Assembly (NCBI RefSeq): GCF_010731895.1
Contig: NZ_AP022596.1
Span: 1,798,001-1,862,000, forward strand
Origin: Mycolicibacterium helvum
GTDB taxonomy: Bacteria; Actinomycetota; Actinomycetes; Mycobacteriales; Mycobacteriaceae
DNA: 64,000 nt
Direction: 5' to 3'
The first letter of the stretch is position 1. Each line of letters starts with the position of its first letter. Positions 34,691-43,949 of the stretch are shown one piece after another. The position numbers and the translations under genes were made by a program. The notes below the pieces were generated by a model. The model worked only from the letters and a program-made list of their open reading frames with translations. It was not told where the DNA came from and made no database searches.

Positions 34691-35932
34691 GTGACGCATT
34701 CGCATTCACACAGCGGCCCGGCTCCGTTGAGTCCGCTGGCGGCCCGGATCGTCATGGTCGCGCTGGCCGTGATCGGTTTGGCGACGGTCGTCGGCGCGGT
34801 ATTACTGTGGCCGAGCGGCTCGAAGGTCGACATTCCCCTGCCGTTCCAGAACGGTCAGGGCGGCGCGGTCACCACCGAGGGTGGTCATGTGGTGTCCAGC
34901 AGTCTGGCTGACTGTGGCAGCCCGTCGGCCGGCCAAGTGCTCACCGCATCGCCCACCCCGGGGATATCCGGCAGTGGCACCTGCGTGCAGACGGTGGTGG
35001 CGATCGACAGCGGACCGAACCGGGGCGCGTCCACGATGCTGGAGTTCTCCCCCGGACCGGGTCAGCCGAACCTGTTGGCGGGCGACACCATTCGTATCTT
35101 CCGGCAGGTCGATGAGCAGGGCACGACCAGCTATGGGTTCTACGACTACGAACGCACCTGGCCGCTGATCGCCCTGGCGGCGGTGTTCGCGATCGTCATT
35201 GTGGCGGTGGCGCGCTGGCGTGGGCTGCGAGCGCTGGTCGGGATTGTGGTGGCGTTCGCGATTCTGGTGGTCTTTCTGCTCCCGGCGTTGCGGGACGGCG
35301 CCCCAGCGGTTCCCGTCGCGCTGGTCGCCTCGGCGGTCATCCTGTTCGCCGTGATCTACCTGGCGCACGGCGTCAGTCTGCGCACCAGCGCGGCCCTGCT
35401 GGGCACACTGACCGCCATGCTGTTGGCGGCGGGGTTATCTTGGGCAGCAATCGAACTCGCACATCTGACCGGCTTGTCGGAGGACCAGAACAATGAGGTC
35501 GCGGCGTACATGGGCCACGTGTCGATCCAGGGCTTGCTGCTGGCCGGCTTCATCATCGGCTCGCTGGGCGTGCTCAACGATGTGACGATCACCCAGGCCT
35601 CGGCGGTCTTCGAGCTCGCCGCCGGTCATGACTCACGCAGACAGATCTTCGCGCGCGCCATGCGCATCGGTAGCGACCACATCGCCAGCACGGTGTACAC
35701 CCTGGTACTGGCCTACGCCGGTAGTTCGCTGCCGCTGCTGCTGTTGTTCAGTGTCGCCAACCGCTCACTGTTCGACGTTTTGACCAGTGAGAGCGTGGCC
35801 ATCGAGATCGCCCGCTCGGCGGTGGGCGGTATCGCGCTGGCATTGTCGGTGCCGCTGACCACCGCGATCGCCGCGGTACTGGCTACCCCTGGTCAAGCAG
35901 CTTCAGCAGGTAACCGCCATAGCCTGACTTGA
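34691..35932 (+). CDS. YibE/F family integral membrane protein
   Basis: The protein has 413 residues from the GTG at 34691 ([19 protein letters not shown]). One N-terminal membrane helix is followed by an external domain of ~100 residues with two conserved cysteines. About seven helices follow, including [17 protein letters not shown] and the family segment [20 protein letters not shown]. YibE/F proteins are widespread multipass membrane proteins of uncertain transport role. Its last 50 bases overlap the 3' end of rmlA on the other strand. Confidence 0.85.
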   Translation: MTHSHSHSGPAPLSPLAARIVMVALAVIGLATVVGAVLLWPSGSKVDIPLPFQNGQGGAVTTEGGHVVSSSLADCGSPSAGQVLTASPTPGISGSGTCVQTVVAIDSGPNRGASTMLEFSPGPGQPNLLAGDTIRIFRQVDEQGTTSYGFYDYERTWPLIALAAVFAIVIVAVARWRGLRALVGIVVAFAILVVFLLPALRDGAPAVPVALVASAVILFAVIYLAHGVSLRTSAALLGTLTAMLLAAGLSWAAIELAHLTGLSEDQNNEVAAYMGHVSIQGLLLAGFIIGSLGVLNDVTITQASAVFELAAGHDSRRQIFARAMRIGSDHIASTVYTLVLAYAGSSLPLLLLFSVANRSLFDVLTSESVAIEIARSAVGGIALALSVPLTTAIAAVLATPGQAASAGNRHSLT

Positions 35933-36749
35933 CCAGCTCCGCGGCGCAGCGGGCCAGCTGCTCATCGTCGATGAAGCCCATCCGCCATGCGACCTCTTCG
36001 GGGCAGGACACCTTGAGTCCTTGGCGGTATTCGATGGTGCGTACGAAATCGCTTGCGTCCAAGAGTGAATCGAAGGTGCCGGTGTCCAGCCAGGCGCTGC
36101 CGCGCGGTAGCACTTCGACCGTCAACCGACCCTGGTCCAGATAGGTCTGGTTGACTTCGGTGATCTCCAGTTCACCGCGCGGTGACGGCCGCAGCCCCCG
36201 GGCGATCTCGATGACGTCGTTGTCGTAGAAGTACAGCCCCGGCACCGCGTAGTTCGACTTGGGGTGCGCCGGCTTCTCCTCCAGCGATAGCGCGGTGCCG
36301 TCGGCGGCGAACTCGATCACACCGTAGGCCGACGGATTGGCGACCCGGTAGGCGAAGATGGCCGCGCCCTGGATATCTCGAAATCGGCTCAGGCTGGTCC
36401 CGACGCCCGGTCCGTAGAAGATGTTGTCACCCAAGACAAGTGCGACGGTGCCGGTGCCGATGTGGTCAGCCCCGATCAGGAACGCCTGCGCCAGCCCGTC
36501 GGGCCGATCCTGAACGGCGTAGCTGATGTTGACGCCGAGCCGTGCTCCGTCTGCGAGTAGCCGATGGAACGCGGGGGCGTCGTGGCCGGTGGTGATCACC
36601 AGGATGTCGCGGATACCCGCCATCATCAGCGTGCACAGCGGGTAGTAGATCATCGGCTTGTCGAACACGGGCAGCAGCTGCTTGCTGGGCCCCATGGTGA
36701 TCGGATGCAGCCGCGTGCCTGACCCGCCGGCCAGGATGATCCCACGCAA
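35883..36749 (-). CDS. rmlA: Glucose-1-phosphate thymidylyltransferase RmlA
   Basis: This 288-residue protein has nucleotidyltransferase signature [14 protein letters not shown] at the start. [25 protein letters not shown] and [20 protein letters not shown] also all fit RmlA. It makes dTDP-glucose from glucose-1-phosphate and dTTP, the first step to dTDP-rhamnose, which links mycobacterial arabinogalactan to peptidoglycan; this should be an essential gene. The start is TTG at 36749, 5 bases after an NTF2-like gene. It matches Rv0334 in order and length. Confidence 0.93.
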   Translation of the reverse strand: MRGIILAGGSGTRLHPITMGPSKQLLPVFDKPMIYYPLCTLMMAGIRDILVITTGHDAPAFHRLLADGARLGVNISYAVQDRPDGLAQAFLIGADHIGTGTVALVLGDNIFYGPGVGTSLSRFRDIQGAAIFAYRVANPSAYGVIEFAADGTALSLEEKPAHPKSNYAVPGLYFYDNDVIEIARGLRPSPRGELEITEVNQTYLDQGRLTVEVLPRGSAWLDTGTFDSLLDASDFVRTIEYRQGLKVSCPEEVAWRMGFIDDEQLARCAAELVKSGYGGYLLKLLDQG

Positions 36750-36754
36750 GTTGG

Positions 36755-37129
36755 TCAGGCCTGCAGATCTTCGTCGGACATGTCGGTGGCGGCCAGCGCT
36801 GCCGCCAGGTCATCGTGGCGGAACGCCGACGTGACGTGGTCGTGAACCACCCGGAAGGCCGACGCCGCGGTGCGTACGTTGGCCGGGTCGGTGGTCGAGG
36901 TCAGCCGCTCTTCGACGACAACGACACCGTCGCGGTAGTAGATCTCGCCCACTTCGATGGGGCCTGCCGAATCCTGTGCCCAGTCCCGCAGCGCGGCATG
37001 GCCCTGTGCGGCACCATTCGCGTCCCCGATCTCGATGTCGTCGCTGGACAGCGAGACCAGGGTGTCGAGGTCCGCGGTACTCAGCGCGTCATGCCAGGCC
37101 AGAACGGTGGCGATCTCCGAAGTGCTCAT
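36755..37129 (-). CDS. NTF2-like/SnoaL-fold protein
   Basis: The protein has 124 residues from the ATG at 37129 ([20 protein letters not shown]). Short N-terminal helices followed by beta strands ([42 protein letters not shown]) give the cone-shaped NTF2/SnoaL fold. A catalytic or binding role cannot be assigned. It sits 5 bases upstream of rmlA and 18 bases downstream of the Rv0332-like gene on the same strand, so it is probably part of the udgA-rmlA transcription unit. Confidence 0.75.
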   Translation of the reverse strand: MSTSEIATVLAWHDALSTADLDTLVSLSSDDIEIGDANGAAQGHAALRDWAQDSAGPIEVGEIYYRDGVVVVEERLTSTTDPANVRTAASAFRVVHDHVTSAFRHDDLAAALAATDMSDEDLQA

Positions 37130-37147
37130 TTCGCTAAAACTACCGGT

Positions 37148-37912
37148 CTAGAAGGGTGTGCGGGCCAACCAGGTGTCCCAGACACCTGCGTCGCCGAATA
37201 CCTCAAGGCCTTCCTGGGCGGCGGTGCGACGACGCACGACGGCCAACAGCAAGCTGCGCGCCGGCCCCCGCAGCGCGGCGGTGGCCTTGCCGTGTTCGTG
37301 GTCGAGGGCGATGCCGTCGGGGCGCCCGAGGATGGTCCACTCGCCGGCCTCGCCAAGGTCGGGCTCGGTGGCGTGCAGGTGTACCGACTGCCCGTCTCCG
37401 AGCGGCCGGTCGCCGCCGGCGGGACCTTCCTCGTCGGCCTGGATGACCACCCGCTCCAGCCATTCGGTGATGGCGTCGGCAGCCACAGCGGGGTCGACGT
37501 CATAGTCGACGCCCAACGCGATGGCGGCGTCGGCCCGATGGACCACGACCTCGTGCAGCCGCCGGCGGATCCACCAGTCGGCGGGCCGCGGTCCCAGGAA
37601 CGTCCAGACCGGGGTGTCGGCGCCGGTTTGTGTGACGGCATCGATGAGCTGGCGCGGTCCGGCCTGCAGCCAGTCGATCTCGGCGTCCCGGCCCTCCGGC
37701 GGCTTGCCCCCCGCGACGGTGCGCGGGTCGATGTAGTCCATCGACTGTTCGGCGACGATCTGGGCGCACCACCGGTCGCCGCGCCCGACGTGACGCATCA
37801 GCTGCTGGAGCGTCCAATCAGGGCAGGTCGGCACCGGGATCGATAGATCGGCGTCGCGCAGAAGGTCGGCGAATGCCGCGTTTTCGGCGATCAGTGCGGT
37901 TGCGAAGTCCAC
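37148..37912 (-). CDS. Maleylpyruvate isomerase-family, mycothiol-dependent type (Rv0332-like)
   Basis: The protein has 254 residues from the GTG at 37912. The N-terminal DinB-like helical domain has PTCPDWTLQQLMRHVGRGDRW, the metal/thiol-binding helix of the actinobacterial mycothiol-dependent maleylpyruvate isomerase family, and RLHEVVVHRADA contributes another conserved His. A smaller C-terminal domain follows. The reaction in this member is unknown. It lies 10 bases downstream of udgA and belongs to the same operon. Confidence 0.8.
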   Translation of the reverse strand: MDFATALIAENAAFADLLRDADLSIPVPTCPDWTLQQLMRHVGRGDRWCAQIVAEQSMDYIDPRTVAGGKPPEGRDAEIDWLQAGPRQLIDAVTQTGADTPVWTFLGPRPADWWIRRRLHEVVVHRADAAIALGVDYDVDPAVAADAITEWLERVVIQADEEGPAGGDRPLGDGQSVHLHATEPDLGEAGEWTILGRPDGIALDHEHGKATAALRGPARSLLLAVVRRRTAAQEGLEVFGDAGVWDTWLARTPF

Positions 37913-37922
37913 GAAGGAGAAC

Positions 37923-39251
37923 CTACGTCACCACCGGGCGGCCCAGCGCGTAAATCTTCCATCCGGCCGTCTCCCAGCGTGCGGTGTCGAGGCAATTGCG
38001 GCCGTCCACAATGACTCTGGCCCGAACATGCTGCGCCAGTTCGTCCGGGTCGAGGTCGACGAACTCCTGCCATTCGGTCAGCACCAGGACGGCATCGGCA
38101 CGATCGCACGCCTCCAAAGCCGAGGTCGCGTAGGTCAGCGTCGGGAACAGCCGCTGCGAGTTCTCCATCGCCTTGGGGTCGTACACGTTCACGGTGGCAC
38201 CGTTGAGCTGCAGCAGGCCGGCGACGTTGAGCGCCGGGGAATCCCGCACATCGTCGGACTCGGGCTTGAACGCCGCGCCGAGCACCGCCACGTTGGCGCC
38301 CAGCAGCGAGCCGCCGCACGCGGTGGTGGCCAACTCGACCATCCGGGTGCGGCGTCGCATGTTGATGCTGTCCACCTCACGCAGGAACGTGAGCGCGTGG
38401 TTGGCACCCAGCTCGCCGGCGCGAGCCATGAAGCCCCGAATATCCTTGGGCAGGCAACCGCCGCCGAAACCCAGTCCCGCATTGAGGAATCGACGCCCGA
38501 TACGGGGGTCGTGCCCCAGCGCGTCAGCCAGGACACGAACATCGGCCCCAGCGGCCTCGCACACCTCGGAGATCGCGTTGATGAATGAGATCTTGGTCGC
38601 CAGAAAGGCATTGGCCGACACCTTGACCAGTTCGGCGGTTTGCAGGTCGGTCAGCAGGAAGGGTATTCCTTCAGCGAGCAGCGGTGCGTACATCTCCCGC
38701 AGAACCGGCTCGGCGCGCGTCGAATCAGGCTGTACACCAACGACGATGCGGTCCGGGTGCAGGGTGTCCTGCACGGCAAATCCCTCGCGCAAGAATTCCG
38801 GATTCCAGGCGATCTCGACATCCACGCCATCTCGGGCCAGTGATTTCGCGCGCCGGCTCAACTCGGCGGCGGTGCCGACGGGAACCGTTGACTTGCCGAC
38901 GATCACGGCGGGCCGGGTCAACCGGGGCACCAGCTCGTCAATGACGGCGTTGACGTGGCGCAGATCCGCGCCGTATTCGCCCTTTTTCTGTGGGGTTCCG
39001 ACACCGAGGAAGTGCACATCGGCAAAGTCGGCGGCCGCGTCGTAGTCGGTAGTGAACTGCAATCGGCCAGCAGAGAGGTTGTCCCGCAACACCTTTGCCA
39101 GTCCCGGTTCGTAGAACGGGATGTCGCCGGACGACAGTTTGGCAATCTTGCCGGGATCGATATCGATCCCGACGACGTCATGGCCGAGTTCGGCCATGCC
39201 CGCGGCGTGAGTTGCTCCCAGATAACCGGTGCCAAAGACTGTGCATCGCAT
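37923..39251 (-). CDS. udgA: UDP-glucose/GDP-mannose dehydrogenase family (UdgA)
   Basis: The protein has 442 residues from the ATG at 39251 (MRCTVFGTGYLGATHAAGMAELGHD). NAD-binding motif GTGYLG is at the start, and NPEFLREGFAVQDTLHPDRIVVG precedes the catalytic helix. LNAGLGFGGGCLPKD contains the nucleophilic cysteine, and LGAAFKPESDDVRDSPAL is in the C-terminal domain. It oxidises UDP-glucose to UDP-glucuronate with 2 NAD+. It matches Rv0322 by order. The longer open frame to 39284 was rejected because the Rossmann motif should be near the terminus. Confidence 0.9.
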   Translation of the reverse strand: MRCTVFGTGYLGATHAAGMAELGHDVVGIDIDPGKIAKLSSGDIPFYEPGLAKVLRDNLSAGRLQFTTDYDAAADFADVHFLGVGTPQKKGEYGADLRHVNAVIDELVPRLTRPAVIVGKSTVPVGTAAELSRRAKSLARDGVDVEIAWNPEFLREGFAVQDTLHPDRIVVGVQPDSTRAEPVLREMYAPLLAEGIPFLLTDLQTAELVKVSANAFLATKISFINAISEVCEAAGADVRVLADALGHDPRIGRRFLNAGLGFGGGCLPKDIRGFMARAGELGANHALTFLREVDSINMRRRTRMVELATTACGGSLLGANVAVLGAAFKPESDDVRDSPALNVAGLLQLNGATVNVYDPKAMENSQRLFPTLTYATSALEACDRADAVLVLTEWQEFVDLDPDELAQHVRARVIVDGRNCLDTARWETAGWKIYALGRPVVT

Positions 39252-39337
39252 ACTGCCCTCTATAGGCAGCCCCGATGTTGGCACCGCATCGCGACACTGA
39301 GCGTGAGGCTAACGGCCGGTGAATTCAGGCCTCGCGG

Positions 39338-41122
39338 TCACTGCCCGAAGCTCGGGAACGGCCACAACGGGCTGCCACCTGAACCCCGGCCTGAGCTGCC
39401 GGGCCCGCCCGAGCGGGAACCGCCTTCAGACCCTGAACTCGAGCTCGACCCACCCGATCCGTAGCCACCGCCAGAGCCGTACCCACCGCCGGAGCCGTAC
39501 CCGCCGCCGGAACCCGAGCCATAACTGCCCGATCCGCCGGCCGCGCTCGGACTACTGGGCGCCTCGGTCACCACCGGCGACGACGGATAGCCCGGCGACG
39601 ACGGGTAGCTCGGCGACGACGGCGACGAGGGCTCCTGTGACGGCTGAGACGGCTGATTCGACGGCTCCTGCGACGACGGATTCGACGGGTAGCTCGGCGA
39701 CGACGGGTTCGACGGATAGCTCGGCGATGACGGGTACGAGGGATAGTGCGGCGCCCGCGGCGGCCGCAGGAACGGCGGCAACAGCGGTGGCAGGACGATC
39801 ACTGGCGGCGCGATGATGGGGGCCGGAATAACCGGCGCGACCGGGGCGGGGGCCGGGGCCTCAGGAACCGGAGCGGGCGCGGGCGCCTCGGGAGCGGGAG
39901 CAGGCGCGGGGGCTGCGGGTGCGGCGGCAGGCGCGGGCGCCTGCGGCGCCGGGGTCACGTAGACCGTCCTCGGCGCCTGCTGCACGACGGGGACCGGCTC
40001 CTGGATGGTGTCGGGGACCGACGGCGGGGACGGGGGCAGCTGCGCCGCTTCGGGCGCCACCGCAGCCGGCGTCTGGCTGCTCGGCACGATCACGCTCTCC
40101 GCCGGATTGGGCCGCTGATTGACCGTTGGTCGGATGCTGACCGCCAGGGAGATCACCAGAGCCACCACGCCGATCACGAAGATCGACGCCAGCGCGCTGC
40201 CGACCAGCAGGAACGGTTTGTGCTCCGGCTCATCGACGGTGAAATCCGGATCGGCGGGGATCGCGTCGTAGCCGAGGTCGTCATCCAGCTCATCGAGCAC
40301 TTCGCTGTAGCCGAGCGGTGCCATGTAGCCGGCGGCGGCCAGCTGGGTGCCGGCTTCCGACATCTCGGTGGCCGCGCCGGCGGGATAGGCCTTGCCGGCG
40401 GTGGTCCCGTCAGGATCCTGGGCGTAGCCGAGACCGACGGTCGAGGCCTCATAGCGGGGCGTGGCAGCGGACGCCAGCGCGGCACCGCGAGCCAGGGCCA
40501 GTTCGGCTTCCTCGGGGGCGTGCACCGGCAGTGTGGTGCCCAGCGCGAGCTGCGACTTCACCGCGGAGACGTCGACGCCGGCGCCGAGGACGAACAGACC
40601 GTGCGGCGGCTGGTCGAGACCTTCCAGGCCAGCGATCATGCGCTGCAGTTCGGCGACCGCGTCCTGAGCGTGCAGGCTCTCGGTCTGGACCTTGACGATC
40701 GCGCCGCCGGCGGTCTCGACCACGGCCACGGTCGCGGTGTCGCGGTCGAGCAGCATCAGGGCCGTCCGGTCATAGCCGACGGTCTGGCCGACCGCCTGGG
40801 CCAGTGCGCCGGCGGCATGCAGTTCAGACACCAGGACGACGTCATCGATCTTGTGCGCTTTGAGCGCATCGCGCAGATCCGCCGCCGCGGCGTGGTCGGT
40901 CCAGGTGACACCGGTGGACACCAGGCGGTGACCGCCTTCGGTGGCGCTCTCCCGGGTGCCGAGAATCGCCGCGACAACTTGCTCGGCGGCGGTTGCCGAA
41001 CCTTCGCCGGTAGCGATGTCGAAGGTGTCATTGTCGACGGTCACGCCGTCCGCTTTCTCGCCCTCGACCAGCACCATGCGGACCGTCGATGGTGTCATGG
41101 ACACACCAAGTGCGATGTCCAC
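39338..41122 (-). CDS. Rv0312-like membrane protein: actin/Hsp70-fold N-domain, TM, Pro/Ser/Gly-rich tail
   Basis: The protein has 594 residues from the GTG at 41122, with GGAGGGG just upstream. Residues 1-235 (VDIALGVSMTPSTVRMVLVE ... LGAGVDVSAVKSQLAL, LARGAALASAA) follow a degenerate Hsp70/actin-type fold lacking clear phosphate loops. After an acidic linker one membrane helix (FVIGVVALVISLAVSI) precedes a ~270-residue outer tail. This tail is Pro/Ala-rich first, then Ser-Pro-Tyr repeats, then Gly-Tyr-Gly-Ser repeats. It matches M. tuberculosis Rv0312 (Pro/Thr-rich, ~620 residues). Function is unknown; the topology mirrors the protein at 24143. Confidence 0.75.
   Translation of the reverse strand: MDIALGVSMTPSTVRMVLVEGEKADGVTVDNDTFDIATGEGSATAAEQVVAAILGTRESATEGGHRLVSTGVTWTDHAAAADLRDALKAHKIDDVVLVSELHAAGALAQAVGQTVGYDRTALMLLDRDTATVAVVETAGGAIVKVQTESLHAQDAVAELQRMIAGLEGLDQPPHGLFVLGAGVDVSAVKSQLALGTTLPVHAPEEAELALARGAALASAATPRYEASTVGLGYAQDPDGTTAGKAYPAGAATEMSEAGTQLAAAGYMAPLGYSEVLDELDDDLGYDAIPADPDFTVDEPEHKPFLLVGSALASIFVIGVVALVISLAVSIRPTVNQRPNPAESVIVPSSQTPAAVAPEAAQLPPSPPSVPDTIQEPVPVVQQAPRTVYVTPAPQAPAPAAAPAAPAPAPAPEAPAPAPVPEAPAPAPVAPVIPAPIIAPPVIVLPPLLPPFLRPPRAPHYPSYPSSPSYPSNPSSPSYPSNPSSQEPSNQPSQPSQEPSSPSSPSYPSSPGYPSSPVVTEAPSSPSAAGGSGSYGSGSGGGYGSGGGYGSGGGYGSGGSSSSSGSEGGSRSGGPGSSGRGSGGSPLWPFPSFGQ
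39440..39760 (-). repeat. Low-complexity YPSxPS and GYGSGG repeats in the Rv0312-like tail
   Basis: Short near-identical DNA units encode Y-P-S-[SN]-P-S blocks (about 39580-39760) and G-Y-G-S-G-G blocks (about 39440-39530). They lie inside the coding region and could vary in number by slippage. Confidence 0.75.
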
Positions 41123-41277
41123 TACCCCTCCAAGGTTGTTTGCTGGGTCCCCCGACCCGCTGCTGCGCTCCACCCTGCTAGAGCCGCCCGACTAGAAAGT
41201 TCATCGCCGCAGCTAGCGGCTCTGTTACAGCCGAACGGGTTAGCTGGTAGCCGACAGCTGACCCTGGAGTTCCGAGG

Positions 41278-41859
41278 TTACTCGCCGGGCTTGGACTGGA
41301 TGAAGTTCTGATACGAGCGGGACGGAGTGGGGCCTCGTTGGCCCTGGTATTTCGAGCCGACGCTGGCGCTGCCGTACGGATTCTCGGCGGGGCTGGTGAG
41401 CCGCAGCAGGCATAGTTGGCCGATCTTCATGCCCGGCCACAGGGTGATCGGCAGGTTGGCGACGTTCGACAGCTCCAGGGTGATGTGGCCGGAGAATCCC
41501 GGGTCGATGAAGCCCGCGGTGGAGTGCGTCAGCAGGCCCAGCCGGCCGAGCGACGACTTGCCTTCGAGGCGCCCGGCGAGATCATCGGGCAGCGTGCAGC
41601 ATTCCAGCGTCGAGCCGAGGACGAATTCGCCCGGATGCAGCACGAACGGTTCGCCGTCCTCGGGCTGGACCAGGCTGGTCAGCTCGTCTTGCTGCTTGGC
41701 GGGGTCGATGTGGGTGTAGCGGGTGTTGTTGAAGACCCGGAACAGGCTGTCCAGCCGGACGTCGACGCTCGACGGCTGCACCAGGGCGTCGTCGAACGGG
41801 TCGATGCCCAGGCGTCCATCGGCGATGGCGGCGCGGATATCACGATCGGAGAGCAGCAC
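41278..41859 (-). CDS. dcd: dCTP deaminase (probably bifunctional, dUMP-forming)
   Basis: The protein has 193 residues from the GTG at 41859 ([21 protein letters not shown]). It has [34 protein letters not shown] with the conserved active-site residues, and [13 protein letters not shown] near the end. The fold is the trimeric dCTP deaminase/dUTPase. Mycobacterial Dcd converts dCTP to dUMP directly, supplying thymidylate synthesis. It is divergent from tRNA-Gly and matches Rv0321. Confidence 0.93.
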   Translation of the reverse strand: MLLSDRDIRAAIADGRLGIDPFDDALVQPSSVDVRLDSLFRVFNNTRYTHIDPAKQQDELTSLVQPEDGEPFVLHPGEFVLGSTLECCTLPDDLAGRLEGKSSLGRLGLLTHSTAGFIDPGFSGHITLELSNVANLPITLWPGMKIGQLCLLRLTSPAENPYGSASVGSKYQGQRGPTPSRSYQNFIQSKPGE

Positions 41860-41951
41860 GCGACGAGCGTATAGAAGTGCGGCAGAAAGCGGCCGACCTG
41901 CCGGAGTTTGTGAAGGTTGGCGGCGGAGTTGCTATCCTTCGTCAGCACCAG

Positions 41952-42025
41952 GCCGATGTAGTTCAATGGCAGAACATCAGCTTCCCAAGCTGAATACGCG
42001 GGTTCGATTCCCGTCATCGGCTCCA
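41952..42025 (+). tRNA. tRNA-Gly (anticodon CCC)
   Basis: Acceptor arms GCCGATG and CATCGGC pair, and the D-arm contains GTTCAATGGCAGAAC. The anticodon stem TCAGC/GCTGA encloses loop TTCCCAA with anticodon CCC, and the T-arm is CGGGTTCGATTCCCG. The CCA end is encoded (42023-42025). It reads GGG glycine codons. Its 3' 45 bases are duplicated at 46380-46424, so it is the integration site of the adjacent element, which left the tRNA intact. Confidence 0.95.
41981..42025 (+). repeat. attL: 45-base direct repeat within tRNA-Gly
   Basis: The segment from the 3' anticodon stem-loop to the CCA end is identical to 46380-46424. The bases just before (g versus a) and just after (t versus c) differ, so 45 bases is the exact core. 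Confidence 0.9.
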
Positions 42026-42060
42026 TGTTGAGCAGCGGCGACGCTGTTCGAACTGTTCGA

Positions 42061-42750
42061 CTAGCCGGTGTCAGTGTCACGGGATGTCACAACTCGGTTC
42101 AAACTGTCACTGGCGGCCCTCAGCGCATCATCTTGGGAGTGGGCGTACAGCTTCATCGTGAGCGATGCATCCTTGTGCCCGATCCACGCGGCGATGACGG
42201 CCACCGGTACTCCCGACAGGTGCATCAACGTCGCGCAGGTGTGCCGGGCCGCGTGCAACTTGATATGGCGCACACCAGCGGCTTTTACTGCGTCACGCCA
42301 GTATCGCGACAGCACCGCTGGGGAGTAGGGCTCGCCAATCTCGTTCGACACCACATAGTTCCACGCGCCGCCGTCGCGGCCCATGGCGAGGCGTGCGGTG
42401 GCCTGCTGCGCCTTCGCAGCCTTGAGCGCCGCCACCAGCCGATCCGGCAGCGGAAGGGTCCGCCGCGACATAGCCGATTTTGGATCGTTCTCCGTCGTCT
42501 TTCCGCCCGCCGACACACGATTGTTGGTGATGCTCAGCGTTTTGGCCGCGAGGTCCACGGCAGTCCATCGAAGCCCCGCGATCTCGCCGCGGCGCAAGCC
42601 TGATAGAGCAAGTTCCCAGGCGTGGGCCAGTCGGTCATCAGCGATGGCAGCCAACAACTTGTGCACCTCTGCTTCTGTGTATGTATCGACGGTCTTGTGC
42701 GGCTTGCTTCGAGATTCGAAGGAGGACACCTTCGACAGCTTTACCGCCAA
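42061..42750 (-). pseudogene. Tyrosine integrase, 5'-truncated
   Basis: This 229-residue reading begins at a TTG at 42750. The catalytic half is complete: ALSGLRRGEIAGLRW with the first Arg, H-A-A-R-H-T box, IGHKD His and the MKLYAH tyrosine. The ~150-residue N-terminal SAM-like DNA-binding part of phage-type integrases is missing. Reading further upstream meets a TGA at 42805-42807 (minus strand) with no ATG or GTG start. A dyad (42791-42837) and the resolvase lie at the break, so a deletion or insertion there probably removed the 5' end. The gene end is 36 bases from the tRNA, as expected for an att-proximal integrase. Confidence 0.8.
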
Positions 42751-42790
42751 GGTCGAGCAAGCCTGACTGTAAGTTGCGGGCAGTGAAAGC

Positions 42791-42837
42791 CCCGCCGGAC
42801 CGTCTCAATACTAAAGAATTGAGACGCCATCGGCGGG
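42791..42837. other. Nested dyad at the integrase break, upstream of the resolvase
   Basis: Outer arms CCCGCCG (42791-42797) and CGGCGGG (42831-42837) enclose inner arms GTCTCAAT (42802-42809) and ATTGAGAC (42818-42825). Further TGTCTCA elements occur at 42871 and 42897, just before the resolvase start at 42941. The set may be a res recombination site or a transposon-end remnant; a transcription terminator is also possible. Confidence 0.5.
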
Positions 42838-42940
42838 ATCGCCCGTGAACGCGGAACCTCCACGTCATGCTGTCTCAAAAAATGTTCCAAAAACCGTGTC
42901 TCACATTGACGTGTTGTGCGACTTTTGCGACACTAGTTGC

Positions 42941-43540
42941 ATGCCCACCCCAACGCCGTCCGCCGCGACCGGAACTCTCCTGGGCTATGCCCGCGTCTCC
43001 ACCGGACATCAGTCGCTCGACCAGCAGACCGACGCACTCACGGGATCGGGTGTCGACCCGGCCCGCATCTATTCAGACAAGCTCTCCGGCACCTCGACCC
43101 GTGAGCAGCGGCAGGGCTTGGCCGCGCTGATCGACTATGCCCGCAAGGATGACGTGATCGTCGTCTTTGCAGTCGACCGCTTGGGTCGCTCCGCATCTGA
43201 AGTTATGTCCACCGTTGCCGACTTGCTCAATCGGGGCATTATCATCCGCGCCCTCCGCGAGGGCGTCGATTCGTCCACCCCCACCGGTCGCGCAGTGTTG
43301 GGCATCATGGCTTCGTTGGCGGAACTCGAACTGGAGCTGGGCCGGGAGCGTCGCACGGCGGCTCGTGAGGCGCGACGAGCACGCGGTCAGGCCATTGGAC
43401 GACCTAAGGCTCTGGATGCCCAAAAGGCGGCGCTCGCGCAGCGGATGCATGTCAGCGGTGAGTCTGCGACGACCATCGCGGCAGCCCTTGGTGTCAGCCG
43501 CGCCACCGTCTACCGCGTGTTGGCCGAAGCTGACGAATAA
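42941..43540 (+). CDS. Serine resolvase/invertase family recombinase
   Basis: The protein has 199 residues from the ATG at 42941; the open frame extends upstream to 42845 over repeat sequence that looks like a res site. The catalytic serine is in LLGYARVSTGHQSLDQQ. FAVDRLGRSASEV holds the conserved Arg pair, and the C-terminal HTH is ESATTIAAALGVSRATVYRVL. Small resolvases of this type act on local res sites, resolving cointegrates or dimers. It is part of the element at tRNA-Gly; its partner transposase is absent. Confidence 0.9.
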   Translation: MPTPTPSAATGTLLGYARVSTGHQSLDQQTDALTGSGVDPARIYSDKLSGTSTREQRQGLAALIDYARKDDVIVVFAVDRLGRSASEVMSTVADLLNRGIIIRALREGVDSSTPTGRAVLGIMASLAELELELGRERRTAAREARRARGQAIGRPKALDAQKAALAQRMHVSGESATTIAAALGVSRATVYRVLAEADE

Positions 43541-43949
43541 CCCCGGCGGCCTCTGTTTCGCGCCTGGCATCTTGCTTGGCCGCCACAACCTCTTCTCATC
43601 GATGTGATCGCCTGCTTGTTAACGAATGCATAGCGCACTGAAAGTGTGGCGGTGGTGGGATTTCTCCAGAGGGGTCGGCGCGTCCGGGGCGGGTCCTCAC
43701 TCCGTGCAAGTGTCTATTGCCGACCCCGGCGTTTTCATCTGGTCCGCCCAGTCGTGTCCTTTTCGCCACTCGCGTTGGAAACCCCGCCATTGAGCCCCCT
43801 GGGGAGGGTCCGCCCTCGGTGGTCAGCCACTTGGGAGGTCGAATTGCCTCAACGCCTTCACAGTGAACCGCCAGCTACCGCTAATATTCGGCGGTGACAA
43901 GGCGATGAAGCCCTCCCCGGCCTGCAATTCACACCTCAGAGGACAAACC
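43541..43949. other. Non-coding stretch within the element
   Basis: This is 409 bases between the resolvase and the first DUF4189 gene. Short open frames on both strands have no start context or recognisable protein. GC-rich segments near 43660-43740 and 43790-43850 could form secondary structure, but no RNA family was recognised. It may include a remnant of a lost transposon. Confidence 0.4.

Noticed and set aside
41679..42080. Minus-strand open frame containing MTGIEPAYSAWE across tRNA-Gly, and the similar frame at 46321-46737
   Set aside because: This peptide is the antisense translation of the tRNA-Gly 3' half, a well-known spurious protein. The second copy arises from the att duplication.
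43541..43949. GC-rich region considered as a riboswitch or insertion-sequence end
   Set aside because: No conserved riboswitch core or terminal inverted repeats could be identified by eye.
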